64,000 bases of DNA. Origin: Allomuricauda sp. (GTDB taxonomy: Bacteria; Bacteroidota; Bacteroidia; Flavobacteriales; Flavobacteriaceae). Below, piece by piece: positions 17,165 through 27,006 of the stretch. The notes below the pieces were generated by a model that ran no database searches, was not told where the DNA came from, and saw only the letters and a list, made by a program, of their open reading frames with translations. Position 1 is the stretch's first letter, and every line of letters starts with the position of its first letter. The stretch spans positions 1-64,000 of the forward strand of contig NZ_PABT01000035.1 in NCBI RefSeq assembly GCF_002699205.1, read 5' to 3'. The position numbers were made by a program, and so were the translations under genes.

Positions 17165-20100
17165 TTAGAATTTTGCATTTAAGCCAAACAATACAGAAGC
17201 CGAGGTCGGATAGGTTCCTTTATCGATCAAATCTGTAGTCTCGGGATCATATCCGGTATAGTCCGTCAAAGTCCAAAGGTTCTGACCTGATAAATACAAT
17301 CTAAGGCTACTGATTCCCTTAATTTCCCTCAAGGTATAACCCAATTCGATGTTTTTGAGCCTGATGTAGGAGGCATCTTCCACAAAAATGCTGGAAATTT
17401 TGCTGCTTCCATTATCCTCAAAGGTCACTCTAGGAATGGTATTGGAACTGTTCTCACCATCCCAAGCATTCAAAATAGCAGTGGTATAATTGAAGGGACG
17501 TGTATCATAATCCAGAATTTGCTTACTATCGTTATAACGATCTACACCCTCCACACCTTGGAAAAGAAACGAAAAGTCCCAATTTTTATACGAAGAATTG
17601 AATGCAAGGCCAAAAGTGAGGTCGGGAATGGGTGAACCAAGAAAGGTACGGTCATTGTCCGCGCTGATGATCCCATCCCCATTCAAGTCCTTAAACTTGA
17701 TGTCGCCAGGTTTAGCTGTTGGGTTGGTAGTACCACTTAAGTGCTCGTCGATTTCGGCCTGGTTTTGGTAGATGCCCTCCACTTGGTAACCATAGTAGGC
17801 GTTTAGGGGCTGACCAACCGCAGTACGGGTTACATCTCCAGTAATGTATGGCAAGTTGGGATGGAGCTGTTCCACCTCATTATCCAATGTGGCCATGTTG
17901 GCATTAATACCATATTTGAATTCCTTTTCGGAATTTCGATACCCCACTGAAAACTCAAATCCCTTGTTCCTGACCTCTCCGGCATTCAGGATGGTAGGTT
18001 CCACATTTCCAACTATAGAGGGCAAACTGATGGGCAATAGAATATCGCTGGTGTACTTGTTGAAATATTCAGCCGTCATAATGAGTTTGTTCTCGAACAA
18101 GCCCACATCAACACCGAAGTTGGTCTGTTCCGAACTTTCCCATTTAAGGTCGGGATTACCAAAACGCTCCGTCTGTACAATACCACTTTCTTGGCTTATA
18201 AGTGTCAGGTAAGTGTAATTATCTATTTCTTGGTTTCCCAGAATACCCCAACTGGCCCTAAGTTTCAGGTTTGACAACCAATCCACATCCTTTAGAAAGG
18301 TCTCATCAGAGATTTTCCATCCCGCAGAAACAGAAGGGAAATACCCCCATTGATTGTTCTCGGCAAACCTGGAAGAAGCATCGGCCCTTAAATTTGCCGT
18401 AACCATATATCTGTTGTCATAGGAATAAGAAGCCGACCCAAAATAAGAGAAAAGTGCCCATTCAGATGCTGATCCACTGTTCCAAAGGTCTAGCTCGGTA
18501 CCCCCATAGTCGAGATAACGGAATTCATCATCGGTATAGGGAAAACGAGCTCTACTTGCCCCAATGGATGAATCATAATTGGAGATATACTCCATCCCTA
18601 TCAATCCACTAATGCTGTGCTTATCGTTCAACAAGGTCTCATAATTCAAGGTATTGTTGACCGTAATGGTAAAAGATTCCCCTCTGGACTCCGACAGGCT
18701 GTTGGGACGGTTTTGCCTTCCCAAACCGGCATCGATAGCATTACCGCCACCATCATCATCCCCAAAATTCTCATAGAACGCTTTGTTGTGGAAAAAGGAA
18801 AGGTCGATACCCACATTGGTCCTGAAGGTCAAGCTCTTATCCTTTAAGAACTTATACTCCGCGAACACATTGCCAAAAGTCCGATATGTTTTTTCCGTAT
18901 TATCAGAAAAATATGCCATAGCTACGGGGTTTCCAACCATTTCGTACATACTTCTTTGGAGATCCGCATCATACCCTGTTTCGGTATAAAACGGCATATC
19001 GGTAAATGGATCCCTTTCTGAATAGGTGGGATCGTCAACATCTTTATACACTGGGATAACCGGTGCCCGCAGAAGGGCAAACCTCATAAGACTTTCCCCT
19101 GAAGAAGCCACCAGATTCTGTTTGTCGTAGGAGAGTTGCAAGTTGGTTCCAATGGAAAGACGATCAGTCAAATCCGCATTGATATTTGTTCGGTAGTTGA
19201 TTCTTTGGTACTTGTCGTTGTCATAAACCACGATACCATCCTGTCCATAATATCCCAAGGACATTAAATATTGCAATTTTTCGTTACCACCACTTGCTGT
19301 CAGCTGAAGGTTTTGTGAGCGACCGGTCTCAAATAGCTCATCGAGCCAATCGGTATCGGCAAAATCGGAACGCCCGCGATCGGCCGTATAGGGGTTCTCA
19401 CCTGTATAAGTGTTGTTCCATGCCTTTTCCAATGTAGTGATATACTGTTCGGCATTCAATAGTTTAGGAAGATTGACCGCTTTATTGAAGCCATTGAAAT
19501 AATCTACGGAAAATGACATTTTTCCCATTGCCCCTTGTTTAGTAGTAATGAGGACAACACCTCCCGAAGCTCGGGATCCATAGATCGCGGCCGCAGCTGC
19601 ATCTTTCAATACACTGATCGACTTTATATCTGCCTGGTTCAAAAAGGAAATATCCCTGGAAGGTATACCATCTACCACATATAGTGGATCGTTACTACCG
19701 ATGGTTCCTTCCCCACGAATCCTGATCTCAACAGCATCACCAGGTGCTCCGGTACTAGCTGTTACCTGTACTCCTGCCACCTGTCCTTGCAGGGCCTGGG
19801 ATACATTGGCCACTCTGGTTTTTCCCATTTTTTCCACATCTACAACAGCTACTGCCCCTGTTATATCCTCCTTTTTTTGTGTGGTATATCCCACAAGGAC
19901 CACTTCACCAAGTTGTTGGGTGTCCTCCATTAGCACCACTTCCAAATGGGTTTGGTCCCCTACGGTAAATTCCTGGGAAACAAAACCGATACTGCTGATT
20001 ACCAGGACATCATTCGGGCTAACACCCGTTAAATAAAAATTTCCATCAAAATCCGTGGCGGTTCCCCTTGAGGTTCCCTTTATGACCACATTGGCTCCGG

Positions 20101-20218
20101 GTATGGGAACCTTTCCATCCGACACATAGCCGGTTACATCATTTTGAGCTTGTGCCTCTACCATTCCCATTAGAAGTAAGGCCATGATGAAAACATGAAA
20201 AAATGAGTTAGATTTCAT
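17165..20218 (-). CDS. SusC/RagA-family TonB-dependent transporter (no STN domain)
   Basis: An outer-membrane importer of about 1017 residues. The signal peptide (MALLLMGMVEAQA) leads directly into the CarbopepD_reg_2 domain (about 30-105, VSDGKVPIPGANVVIKGTSR), the plug (about 115-235, with VLVGYTTQKKEDITGAVAVV and SVLKDAAAAAIYGSRASGG) and the barrel ending in ASVLFGLNAKF. There is no STN signalling domain, which fits control by the HTCS next door and not by sigma/anti-sigma. The ATG at 20218 is preferred; a TTG at 20227 would add three residues. A TATATTTG promoter lies 78 bp upstream. Confidence 0.93.
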   Translation of the reverse strand: MKSNSFFHVFIMALLLMGMVEAQAQNDVTGYVSDGKVPIPGANVVIKGTSRGTATDFDGNFYLTGVSPNDVLVISSIGFVSQEFTVGDQTHLEVVLMEDTQQLGEVVLVGYTTQKKEDITGAVAVVDVEKMGKTRVANVSQALQGQVAGVQVTASTGAPGDAVEIRIRGEGTIGSNDPLYVVDGIPSRDISFLNQADIKSISVLKDAAAAAIYGSRASGGVVLITTKQGAMGKMSFSVDYFNGFNKAVNLPKLLNAEQYITTLEKAWNNTYTGENPYTADRGRSDFADTDWLDELFETGRSQNLQLTASGGNEKLQYLMSLGYYGQDGIVVYDNDKYQRINYRTNINADLTDRLSIGTNLQLSYDKQNLVASSGESLMRFALLRAPVIPVYKDVDDPTYSERDPFTDMPFYTETGYDADLQRSMYEMVGNPVAMAYFSDNTEKTYRTFGNVFAEYKFLKDKSLTFRTNVGIDLSFFHNKAFYENFGDDDGGGNAIDAGLGRQNRPNSLSESRGESFTITVNNTLNYETLLNDKHSISGLIGMEYISNYDSSIGASRARFPYTDDEFRYLDYGGTELDLWNSGSASEWALFSYFGSASYSYDNRYMVTANLRADASSRFAENNQWGYFPSVSAGWKISDETFLKDVDWLSNLKLRASWGILGNQEIDNYTYLTLISQESGIVQTERFGNPDLKWESSEQTNFGVDVGLFENKLIMTAEYFNKYTSDILLPISLPSIVGNVEPTILNAGEVRNKGFEFSVGYRNSEKEFKYGINANMATLDNEVEQLHPNLPYITGDVTRTAVGQPLNAYYGYQVEGIYQNQAEIDEHLSGTTNPTAKPGDIKFKDLNGDGIISADNDRTFLGSPIPDLTFGLAFNSSYKNWDFSFLFQGVEGVDRYNDSKQILDYDTRPFNYTTAILNAWDGENSSNTIPRVTFEDNGSSKISSIFVEDASYIRLKNIELGYTLREIKGISSLRLYLSGQNLWTLTDYTGYDPETTDLIDKGTYPTSASVLFGLNAKF

Positions 20219-20295
20219 ATTTCTCAATTTTAGTTTGTTTGAATTTGTTAATGTGCATTTTATCCGTAATTATTTTAATAAATTACCAACGTTAT

Positions 20296-20351
20296 CAAAT
20301 ATATACACACTGGTAAACAAGGATGTGTACAATATTTTCAAAAGTGTATAC
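20296..20351 (-). promoter_or_regulatory. susC promoter with possible HTCS operator repeats
   Basis: On the minus strand a perfect -7 box TATATTTG spans 20303-20296. No well-placed -33 TTG is present. Instead GTATACAC (20351-20344) and GTACAC (20330-20325) form a direct repeat 20 bp apart, and an inverted copy TGTGTATA (20310-20303) overlaps the -7 region. A promoter that lacks a -33 box and has repeats directly upstream is what an activator such as the neighbouring HTCS would use. Confidence 0.45.
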
Positions 20352-20447
20352 TATATCGTAAATTACTGTTATTAAGTTATTTACCATTAAAATCTTTGAG
20401 AAATTGGGGGGTTGGGTGATTCATATCAAAGGATAGCCACAGAACCA

Positions 20448-23400
20448 TCATGGGTTCAAATGATTCTCTATCGGCTTTTTATGGGACAATTGGTAATCCT
20501 TGGGTGTCATTTGATACATTTTTTTGAACTCCCTATGAAAGTAAGACCTATTGTTGAACCCCGAACGAAAGCACACTTCTGATACAGTCAAATCCGTTTT
20601 TTCCAACAATTGGGCCGCATGTCTCAACCGCAATGTCCTGATAAGGTCCCCAGGCGAAAATCCCAACAATTCTTTGGTTTTTCTGTAGAGTTGGGTCACA
20701 CTAACGCCCATTTCCTGAGCCAATACATTGCTCTGTAACTTTTCACTGTCCAAATTTTCCGTAACAAAGCCTATGAGCCCTTCCATAAAAACCCTATCCT
20801 TTTCGGTGGTGGCCAATCCCAATAGATCCTCGAAAGCAGACCCTTGGGAAAAATGTTGTTTAATATGTTCCCTTTCTTCCAGCAGTTTTTGAATCCTTAA
20901 TAAAAGGTAATCTGGGCGAAATGGCTTTGATATATAATCGTTTGCACCACTTTCGATACCTTCGAGCTTATTTTTTATAGAATCTTTGGCGGTTAACAAT
21001 ATAATCGGGATATGACAGGTATCAAGATTTTCCTTCACCTGTTTACAAAGTTCCACCCCATCCATGACGGGCATCATCACATCACTTATAATCAGGTCAG
21101 GTTCCTTGGTGCGGATTTTCTCCATGGCCTCGCCCCCATGTTCGGCAATGCCCATATCATACTGTTCTCCCAACAGTTCTTTCAATAGATCTTGCACCTC
21201 AGGATCGTCCTCCACCAATAGCAAATATTTTTTTTCCTCACCATTAAACTGGTCCAGGGTATCGAGTTTATGGTTCAAGGACCCAACTTCTTCGCTTTCC
21301 TTGCCTTGATCTGCAATTTCACGAAGCTCTGGTGAGATCACAATTGATTTGGCGACCATATTTGATGGGTCCGTTCCGGATGGGCCACAAGGAAATTCAA
21401 CATGGAAGGTTGTTGCCGTATCAGGGCTACTCTCCACAGAAATTCTACCGTCCAATAGCTCTACCAGCTTCTTGGTATATGCTAGTCCCAATCCTGTCCT
21501 TGACATATTGGTGCCCACTTCCCTATCCCGTTCCAAGAAATAGAATTTTTCAAAAATCAGGTGCAACTTATCTTTCGGAATTCCATCACCAGAATTGGAA
21601 ATACTCAATTCAAGTTCCTTGAAATCCTTTCTATCCCGAACTCCCACGACCATATCGATCTTTCCATGGACAGGGGTATATTTGAATGCATTGGAAAGTA
21701 GGTTAAAAACTATCTTCTCCAATATATCCTTGTCATACCACCCCAAAAGGCTCTGGGACCATTTGACGTTGTAATCGATGTTTTTTCTCAAGGCCAATTC
21801 ATCGAACAGTTCGGCGATTTGATCCAACAAGGTCACAAGGTCGAAATATTCCTTTTCTATCCTTAAATGGCCATCTTCCGCTTTTCGAAACTCCAAGATC
21901 TGATGAGTAAGGTAAAGCAATCTTTCCGTGTTTTTTTTCACCATATCAAAATACTTTCTTGATCTGGCATCGAACTGGACAGTTTCCCCCAGTCGTTGGA
22001 TCGGGGCCACCATCAGGGTTAAAGGGGTTTGGAGTTCATGGGCCACATTGGTAAAAAAATCCAGTTTGTTCTCATGGATTCTTTCCTCCTGTTTCCTGAT
22101 AAGGATACTGCGCTGTAAGGACTGTTTTTTTTGGTAATAGCCAAGGATAAAAAGGATGAAAAGGGTGAACAAGAGGATATAGAGTGACCACGCAAGGCCA
22201 GAACGCCAAAATATGGGGACAATCTCCAACCGCGCTGCCTCCACTGGGGCGCTCCATACACCATCGCCATTGGTCCATTTGAGCCAAAGGGAATATTCTC
22301 CGGACGGTATATTGGTAAAAGAAAGGTTTGTACGTGTCCCTATATTCTGCCATTCCGGGTCAAACCGCTTCAGTTGATAGGCGTATCTGCACTTATTGTT
22401 ATTGATAAAGGTAAGGGCGGAAAAATCAATATTGAGAAAGTTTTGGTCATGCTTCAATTTTAATGTAGGGGCGGAGGCAGATGTCGGCGTTATCACCAAA
22501 TTTCGATAATAAGGTTCGCTACCATCTTGTCCTATAATCTGGTTTATAAACAAGTTTGGTACCCATTCTGAAACATTGATGTCTTCGGGTACAAAATAAT
22601 TGAACCCTTTGCGCCCCCCCATAAAAATATGGTCCGTGCCGGAATAGGCCGCGCCGTCACCAAATTCATTATCCTGAAGCCCCTCTTCCTTGGTGTAGTT
22701 ATAAAAAACCTGTTGTTCCACATCCCATTTGGACAATCCATAATTTGTACTTACCCATAAATTGCCCATCGAATCCGAGGTAATTCCATGAATGGTGTTA
22801 CTGGGCAACCCGTCCTTTACCGTATAATGGATAAATTCCCCATTCCCTTTATACAGATTAAGCCCAAAGCTTGTGCCTATCCATAGCTCCCCCTTGTCGG
22901 TCTTGTGCATGGATAGGATATCATCATTGGAAAGACTATTTGGGTTGCCTTCCCCATGCCTGAACACTTGGAAAGTACCCTTTTGCTTATCAAAAAGGTT
23001 CAATCCGCCCAAGCGTGTCCCCACCCATAGGAAATGATCATCCTTGGGCACAATTGAGAAGATAATGTTACTACTGATTTCTCCACTATGGCCGGTATTT
23101 CCAACGTATTGGTCAAAGTTTACCAAACGAACACCATTGTCCGTTCTATCTATGTCAAGCCTAATAAGACCATATCCACTGGTGCCCACCCATATAGATC
23201 CATCCTTATCTTGATAAAGGGCATATACTGATTTAAAATGTATGGTTTCCGTCACTCCTTTGACATCCTCCCAGGCAATCAATCGGTCCTTCTTCAAATC
23301 GAAGAATGAAATACCTGGACCATCCGTGCCCATGAGCAATAAACTGTCCTTGGCCAGAAAAAGGGAATATACTGCATTGTTCAAAGAACTATTGTCCTGG

Positions 23401-24611
23401 TTCAGATTCTGATAATCGAAGTTGGGCCTTGCCGAATCAAGTAAATCGGGTGAAAAACGAAATACCCCTTTGCCCTTGGTGCCCACCCATAGGGAATGCC
23501 CTGGCACCTGAAGAAATGAACGGACTATGGTTCCTTCAAAATCAGGCACCTGCCGACTTGATATTCCATGGAAGGATTTGCTTTTCGGGTACACTTTAAA
23601 AACACCCTCCCCATCAGTAGTTGCCCAATAAATATCCTCTGCTCCGCGGAACACTGAAGTCAATTGGTGCCCCTTGAGCATTTTCAACCATTTTGGTACC
23701 GATAGCTCCTTGTCCGAAGTAACCAAGTAATGGTCTTCTCCTGTAGATACCACTACCCCCTCCCCTACATTACCAATGATTGATGTGGATCTTTCAATAG
23801 GGAGTTCATGAAGGTCTCCACTATCCATTGCATATAGAAATGAATTTCCTTCAAAATCCACGAAAACGATATTTCCGTTGGGAAGTATCCCAAAATCATC
23901 TATGTGTTCCAAGTGTATGCTGTGGTCTTCAACCCGAAACGACCCTGATACTTCTTGCAATCGGAGCATGGTCAGTTGACCGGACACACCCAAGACCAAT
24001 AATTTATCCTTGTCCAAAAACTTCATTTGTAAAATGGGCGAATCCAACAAATCATCTTCCCAAATTTTTTGAAAATCTTCCCCTTCAAATACACCGATTC
24101 CCCACTCCTTGGCATAGGCAAAGAGTCTTTTGTCCGGAGATAGAGCCATATTGAACTCAATGTCCGTCATTGTTCCCCGATTTTTGTGCGAAAAATGGTA
24201 ACGATCAAAGTGGCCGGTTTGGGAATCATAACGGTTTATTCCCTGAAGTGTCAACACCCAAATATTTCCATCTCCGTCCTCAGTCACCTTCAATATGACC
24301 TGGTTGCTCAACGAAAGTTCGTTGTTTAGCTCAGGCCTGAACACTTTGAACGAACGGCCATCATAACGATTGAGACCATCCCATGTCCCCAACCAAAGCA
24401 AGTTGTTGGAATCTTGGAAAACGGTATTTATGGAACTGTGTGAGATGCCTGAGGAATTGTCCAACTGTTCCATGGAAAAATCCTGTTTTGAAATGACTTC
24501 TTCAGTCGGCACCCAGGGTTGTTGATAAACTACCTCACCATACAGGTCTGGACCATAAAACAGGATGCAAACCAATAGGATGCCAATCGCAATACGTAGA
24601 TTTCCCCTCAT
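20448..24611 (-). CDS. Hybrid two-component system regulator (HTCS) of the GH130 locus
   Basis: A 1387-residue one-protein sensor and transcription factor. Order: signal peptide (to about 27), two periplasmic seven-bladed propellers made of Reg_prop repeats (about 40-740; DGKGSIWVGTSGYGLIRLD-like units), Y_Y_Y domain (about 770-840), transmembrane helix (about 842-865, LAWSLYILLFTLFILFILGY), HisKA with phospho-acceptor His in FFTNVAHELQTPLT, HATPase (FNLLSNAFKYTPVHGKI, TGLGLAYTKKLVELLDG), receiver (LLLVEDDPEVQDLL, phospho-Asp in DLIISDVMMPVMDG) and an AraC-type HTH at the C-terminus. Such proteins bind the glycan breakdown product in the periplasm and activate the adjacent susCD. It is transcribed in the same direction, with a 220-bp gap before susC. 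Confidence 0.96.
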   Translation of the reverse strand: MRGNLRIAIGILLVCILFYGPDLYGEVVYQQPWVPTEEVISKQDFSMEQLDNSSGISHSSINTVFQDSNNLLWLGTWDGLNRYDGRSFKVFRPELNNELSLSNQVILKVTEDGDGNIWVLTLQGINRYDSQTGHFDRYHFSHKNRGTMTDIEFNMALSPDKRLFAYAKEWGIGVFEGEDFQKIWEDDLLDSPILQMKFLDKDKLLVLGVSGQLTMLRLQEVSGSFRVEDHSIHLEHIDDFGILPNGNIVFVDFEGNSFLYAMDSGDLHELPIERSTSIIGNVGEGVVVSTGEDHYLVTSDKELSVPKWLKMLKGHQLTSVFRGAEDIYWATTDGEGVFKVYPKSKSFHGISSRQVPDFEGTIVRSFLQVPGHSLWVGTKGKGVFRFSPDLLDSARPNFDYQNLNQDNSSLNNAVYSLFLAKDSLLLMGTDGPGISFFDLKKDRLIAWEDVKGVTETIHFKSVYALYQDKDGSIWVGTSGYGLIRLDIDRTDNGVRLVNFDQYVGNTGHSGEISSNIIFSIVPKDDHFLWVGTRLGGLNLFDKQKGTFQVFRHGEGNPNSLSNDDILSMHKTDKGELWIGTSFGLNLYKGNGEFIHYTVKDGLPSNTIHGITSDSMGNLWVSTNYGLSKWDVEQQVFYNYTKEEGLQDNEFGDGAAYSGTDHIFMGGRKGFNYFVPEDINVSEWVPNLFINQIIGQDGSEPYYRNLVITPTSASAPTLKLKHDQNFLNIDFSALTFINNNKCRYAYQLKRFDPEWQNIGTRTNLSFTNIPSGEYSLWLKWTNGDGVWSAPVEAARLEIVPIFWRSGLAWSLYILLFTLFILFILGYYQKKQSLQRSILIRKQEERIHENKLDFFTNVAHELQTPLTLMVAPIQRLGETVQFDARSRKYFDMVKKNTERLLYLTHQILEFRKAEDGHLRIEKEYFDLVTLLDQIAELFDELALRKNIDYNVKWSQSLLGWYDKDILEKIVFNLLSNAFKYTPVHGKIDMVVGVRDRKDFKELELSISNSGDGIPKDKLHLIFEKFYFLERDREVGTNMSRTGLGLAYTKKLVELLDGRISVESSPDTATTFHVEFPCGPSGTDPSNMVAKSIVISPELREIADQGKESEEVGSLNHKLDTLDQFNGEEKKYLLLVEDDPEVQDLLKELLGEQYDMGIAEHGGEAMEKIRTKEPDLIISDVMMPVMDGVELCKQVKENLDTCHIPIILLTAKDSIKNKLEGIESGANDYISKPFRPDYLLLRIQKLLEEREHIKQHFSQGSAFEDLLGLATTEKDRVFMEGLIGFVTENLDSEKLQSNVLAQEMGVSVTQLYRKTKELLGFSPGDLIRTLRLRHAAQLLEKTDLTVSEVCFRSGFNNRSYFHREFKKMYQMTPKDYQLSHKKPIENHLNP

Positions 24612-24949
24612 GCAATAAAAATAATACCTAAATACATTTTTAGCGCCTATTGATCTTGGTAATTTATGGCCAGCATAAAATCCGAATTGTTCGGTCCTTC
24701 AAAGATCATTGTCCACAAGATCCCATGACCCCACATATTATTGACATCTTTGTTGGCAACTAGGGGTTATAGAAAATGGAAACCTCCTCCTATACCGATC
24801 AAAAAAATGGGTGAAATAAACGAATTGCCAAAACATCTCCACCTAACGTTCTTTTTAAAGTCTTACCAAGATGATTCATATCAACCATTTTTAGAGGTTT
24901 TTGTCATCAGAACCATCTAAGTTGAAAATATTTGGGAACAGGCAGAAAA
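24612..24949. other. Non-coding gap of 338 bp
   Basis: No convincing gene, hairpin or repeat was found here. It contains the upstream region of the HTCS gene at its left edge and no clear TAnnTTTG box. Stops are frequent in all frames. Confidence 0.6.
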
Positions 24950-25513
24950 TCATCGTTTTCCCCTCATTAATTTTGGTCCATACCAAAGCCAAAATCCGGT
25001 AATTGAGAAAAGAACCAACGCAATTCCCAAAATAGAGGAATAAATTAGTTTGAACAATTCCCCAGGAATCCCGAAAAGTCGGTCTACAATCGTGCCATCA
25101 TGTAAATGCTCCATCAAATCCGAAGTTCTATATTCATGTGACAGCACTTCACCGGATGTAGCATCCAATTGCAGGCTATAATAATGTTCTTTATAAATAA
25201 ACTTCATAATACCTTTATCTGGGCGCACATCGATTTTATCGATTTCAGTCGAATATTCCGGTCCCTTCCATGCCTGAATTTCAGTGGTCGCAATGGTTAT
25301 CAGTGAATCCATGGGCAACCATTCATTTGCATTTTCTGAAATTCCTTTTTGTGTGGGATATTGCAACACATCGACATATTTTTTCCAGCCTAGAAAAACT
25401 CCGGTTACTCCAACTATTATAAAAAAGAAAAAAAGTAAAATTCCTGTCTTTCTATGTATACTTCTTGTGCTCCTTAAAATAGAAGCTTGTTTTTTTCTGT
25501 TCATATCCATCAT
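24950..25513 (-). CDS. PepSY-associated transmembrane protein
   Basis: A 187-residue inner-membrane protein with two transmembrane helices (about 27-45, GILLFFFFIIVGVTGVFLGW; about 160-180, SILGIALVLFSITGFWLWYG) enclosing a periplasmic PepSY-like domain (LQLDATSGEVLSHEYRTSD). The opening RSIHRKTGILLFF and closing ITGFWLWYGPK are standard for the PepSY_TM family. Longer relatives act as iron- or siderophore-linked reductases; this short form has unknown function. In flavobacteria it usually accompanies a TonB-dependent metal receptor, which is not present here. Confidence 0.8.
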   Translation of the reverse strand: MMDMNRKKQASILRSTRSIHRKTGILLFFFFIIVGVTGVFLGWKKYVDVLQYPTQKGISENANEWLPMDSLITIATTEIQAWKGPEYSTEIDKIDVRPDKGIMKFIYKEHYYSLQLDATSGEVLSHEYRTSDLMEHLHDGTIVDRLFGIPGELFKLIYSSILGIALVLFSITGFWLWYGPKLMRGKR

Positions 25514-25732
25514 ATAGACTTATCACAAGACCTTAAGAAGATCATGTAATGAGCCAAAAAATTGAAATTTTATTTATTTGCCAATCAAATACCATCACAG
25601 TTTGGGAAAAGGATACAATTATCCACCCAGACTACAAACACAAAAATGTGTTCCCTTGGCTTATTTGAATGGGTTGTACATAAAGTGTGTCCGCAATATG
25701 AATACTACGGACTTTAATCGGTGAAAGGACAA

Positions 25733-26266
25733 TCAACAGATTCGGGGAGGAGGAGATGGGGGAGTAAAGAATATACTATCGAAACATTCCTTCAACTGAG
25801 CGCAAAGTACTTTGTGGTGTATTTCTTGTTGCTGCCGGTATGATGCGTGGCGTTGGTAAAATAGTTTTTTGAAAAAATCGTGCAGCCTGGTGTGCTTATC
25901 CTCTCGGAGCGGGTCAGCACCCAATGCCTTGGCGAGCAATTCGTCCATTTCTTTGTTTAGTGCGGTTTCCGCCTTATCCCACCAACACTTGAATACCACA
26001 CTGGTGCCTTTGTTTTCTTTCTCGATAATATCATACATCTGTCCCTTGTATTCAAATTCCATGGCATGTTCCCAACGGAGTTCTGTCTTGATTTGCTCCA
26101 TAGTGAATTCCATCACAACAAATTCGCCTTCCTCAACGTCTTGATTCATTTTTTTTCCAATTTCTTTACGGAGTTGTTGCTTTTGGAAATGGAGCAATAG
26201 GAAACTGCCCCCAATAGGAGCTATGAGGGAAAATAATAAAAGGATAGCAGTGTATGTTCTCTTCAC
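25733..26266 (-). CDS. Membrane-anchored protein of unknown function
   Basis: A 177-residue protein with an N-terminal transmembrane anchor (YTAILLLFSLIAPIGGSFLL), a charged mixed region with EFEYKGQMYDIIEKENKG and FKCWWDKAET, and a Pro-rich end (FFTPPSPPPRIC). I recognise the general type from flavobacterial metal-uptake loci (beside PepSY proteins and TonB receptors) but cannot name a function. The start is GTG at 26266; no ATG gives the anchor. It precedes the PepSY gene by 219 bp on the same strand. Confidence 0.65.
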   Translation of the reverse strand: MKRTYTAILLLFSLIAPIGGSFLLLHFQKQQLRKEIGKKMNQDVEEGEFVVMEFTMEQIKTELRWEHAMEFEYKGQMYDIIEKENKGTSVVFKCWWDKAETALNKEMDELLAKALGADPLREDKHTRLHDFFKKLFYQRHASYRQQQEIHHKVLCAQLKECFDSIFFTPPSPPPRIC

Positions 26267-26362
26267 GCCTACTGCTTTGTTAGTTTTAGCTGATCGATAA
26301 ACAACAGATCATAGTTTGTCTTTTCAATAAAGTTTTAAAAATACAATAAAGCTAATTCAATT

Positions 26363-26776
26363 TTAACCTTTTATTCTCTGACCTTTCTTATCGTTTAAGA
26401 TCAAGCTGTTGAGTTGGTCTATCAATTTACTGAGTTCCTGACTCAGCTCCTCATAGACTTGGTATGCTCCATCAGTTGGTCTTGCTTCTGCACTATCAAC
26501 AATCAAACTCAAACTGGCAAGTTTGTTATTGAGTTTTATCGGATAGTTCAAAGGATCCTGTCTACTCTCATTTTTAACCTGATATAGTTCGCTTTCAATG
26601 GTATTCAGTTTTTTCAGAATAGATTTCCTGATCTTATCACCCTTTTCTTGCTTATACTCCCTAATACTGATCACGGCCTCATTGGCTTCACTGAATTTAT
26701 CCCTTAAATTTAATAAAAGTCCAAATGGCGTTTGACCATTACATATACCTCGCCACCCAAAATGACTATAACCCAC
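26363..26776 (-). pseudogene. C-terminal fragment of a sortilin/BNR-repeat (VPS10-like) protein
   Basis: From about residue 17 (TPFGLLLNLRDKFSEANEAV) to the end, this frame reads like the helical tail of the large secreted BNR/sortilin-type propeller proteins of Bacteroidota, whose tails contain YPIKLNNKLASLSLIVDSAE and PTDGAYQVYEELSQEL. Full-length proteins have about 1000 residues; the propeller is absent here and the first 16 codons look out of register, with only a GTG start. A leftover of a deleted gene is the simplest reading, although a short transcript cannot be excluded. Confidence 0.6.
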
Positions 26777-26916
26777 ATATTCTAGGTTTCACAAAACACC
26801 CATAAACAGCGTCAATCTATAACCAAATAATGTACTAGGAACATTCTGAACAATCCTGGGGGTCCTATACTATAAATCATTTCACTTTGATATAAATGAA
26901 CATAGCAGCAACAAAA

Positions 26917-26948
26917 AAGCACTGTCAACTTATTAATCGACAGTGCTT
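26917..26948 (-). terminator. Rho-independent terminator of the sigma/SusCD/amidohydrolase operon
   Basis: A perfect 10-bp stem (AAGCACTGTC / GACAGTGCTT) with a 12-base loop is followed on the minus strand by a T-run (complement of 26913-26918). It lies about 60 bp beyond the stop codon of the DASS transporter gene, the last gene of the run. Confidence 0.85.
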
Positions 26949-27006
26949 CACACCAATTGACCTATAGTAGGACAAAATACAATAAACGGAAGCTTTTCAT
27001 TAGGTA

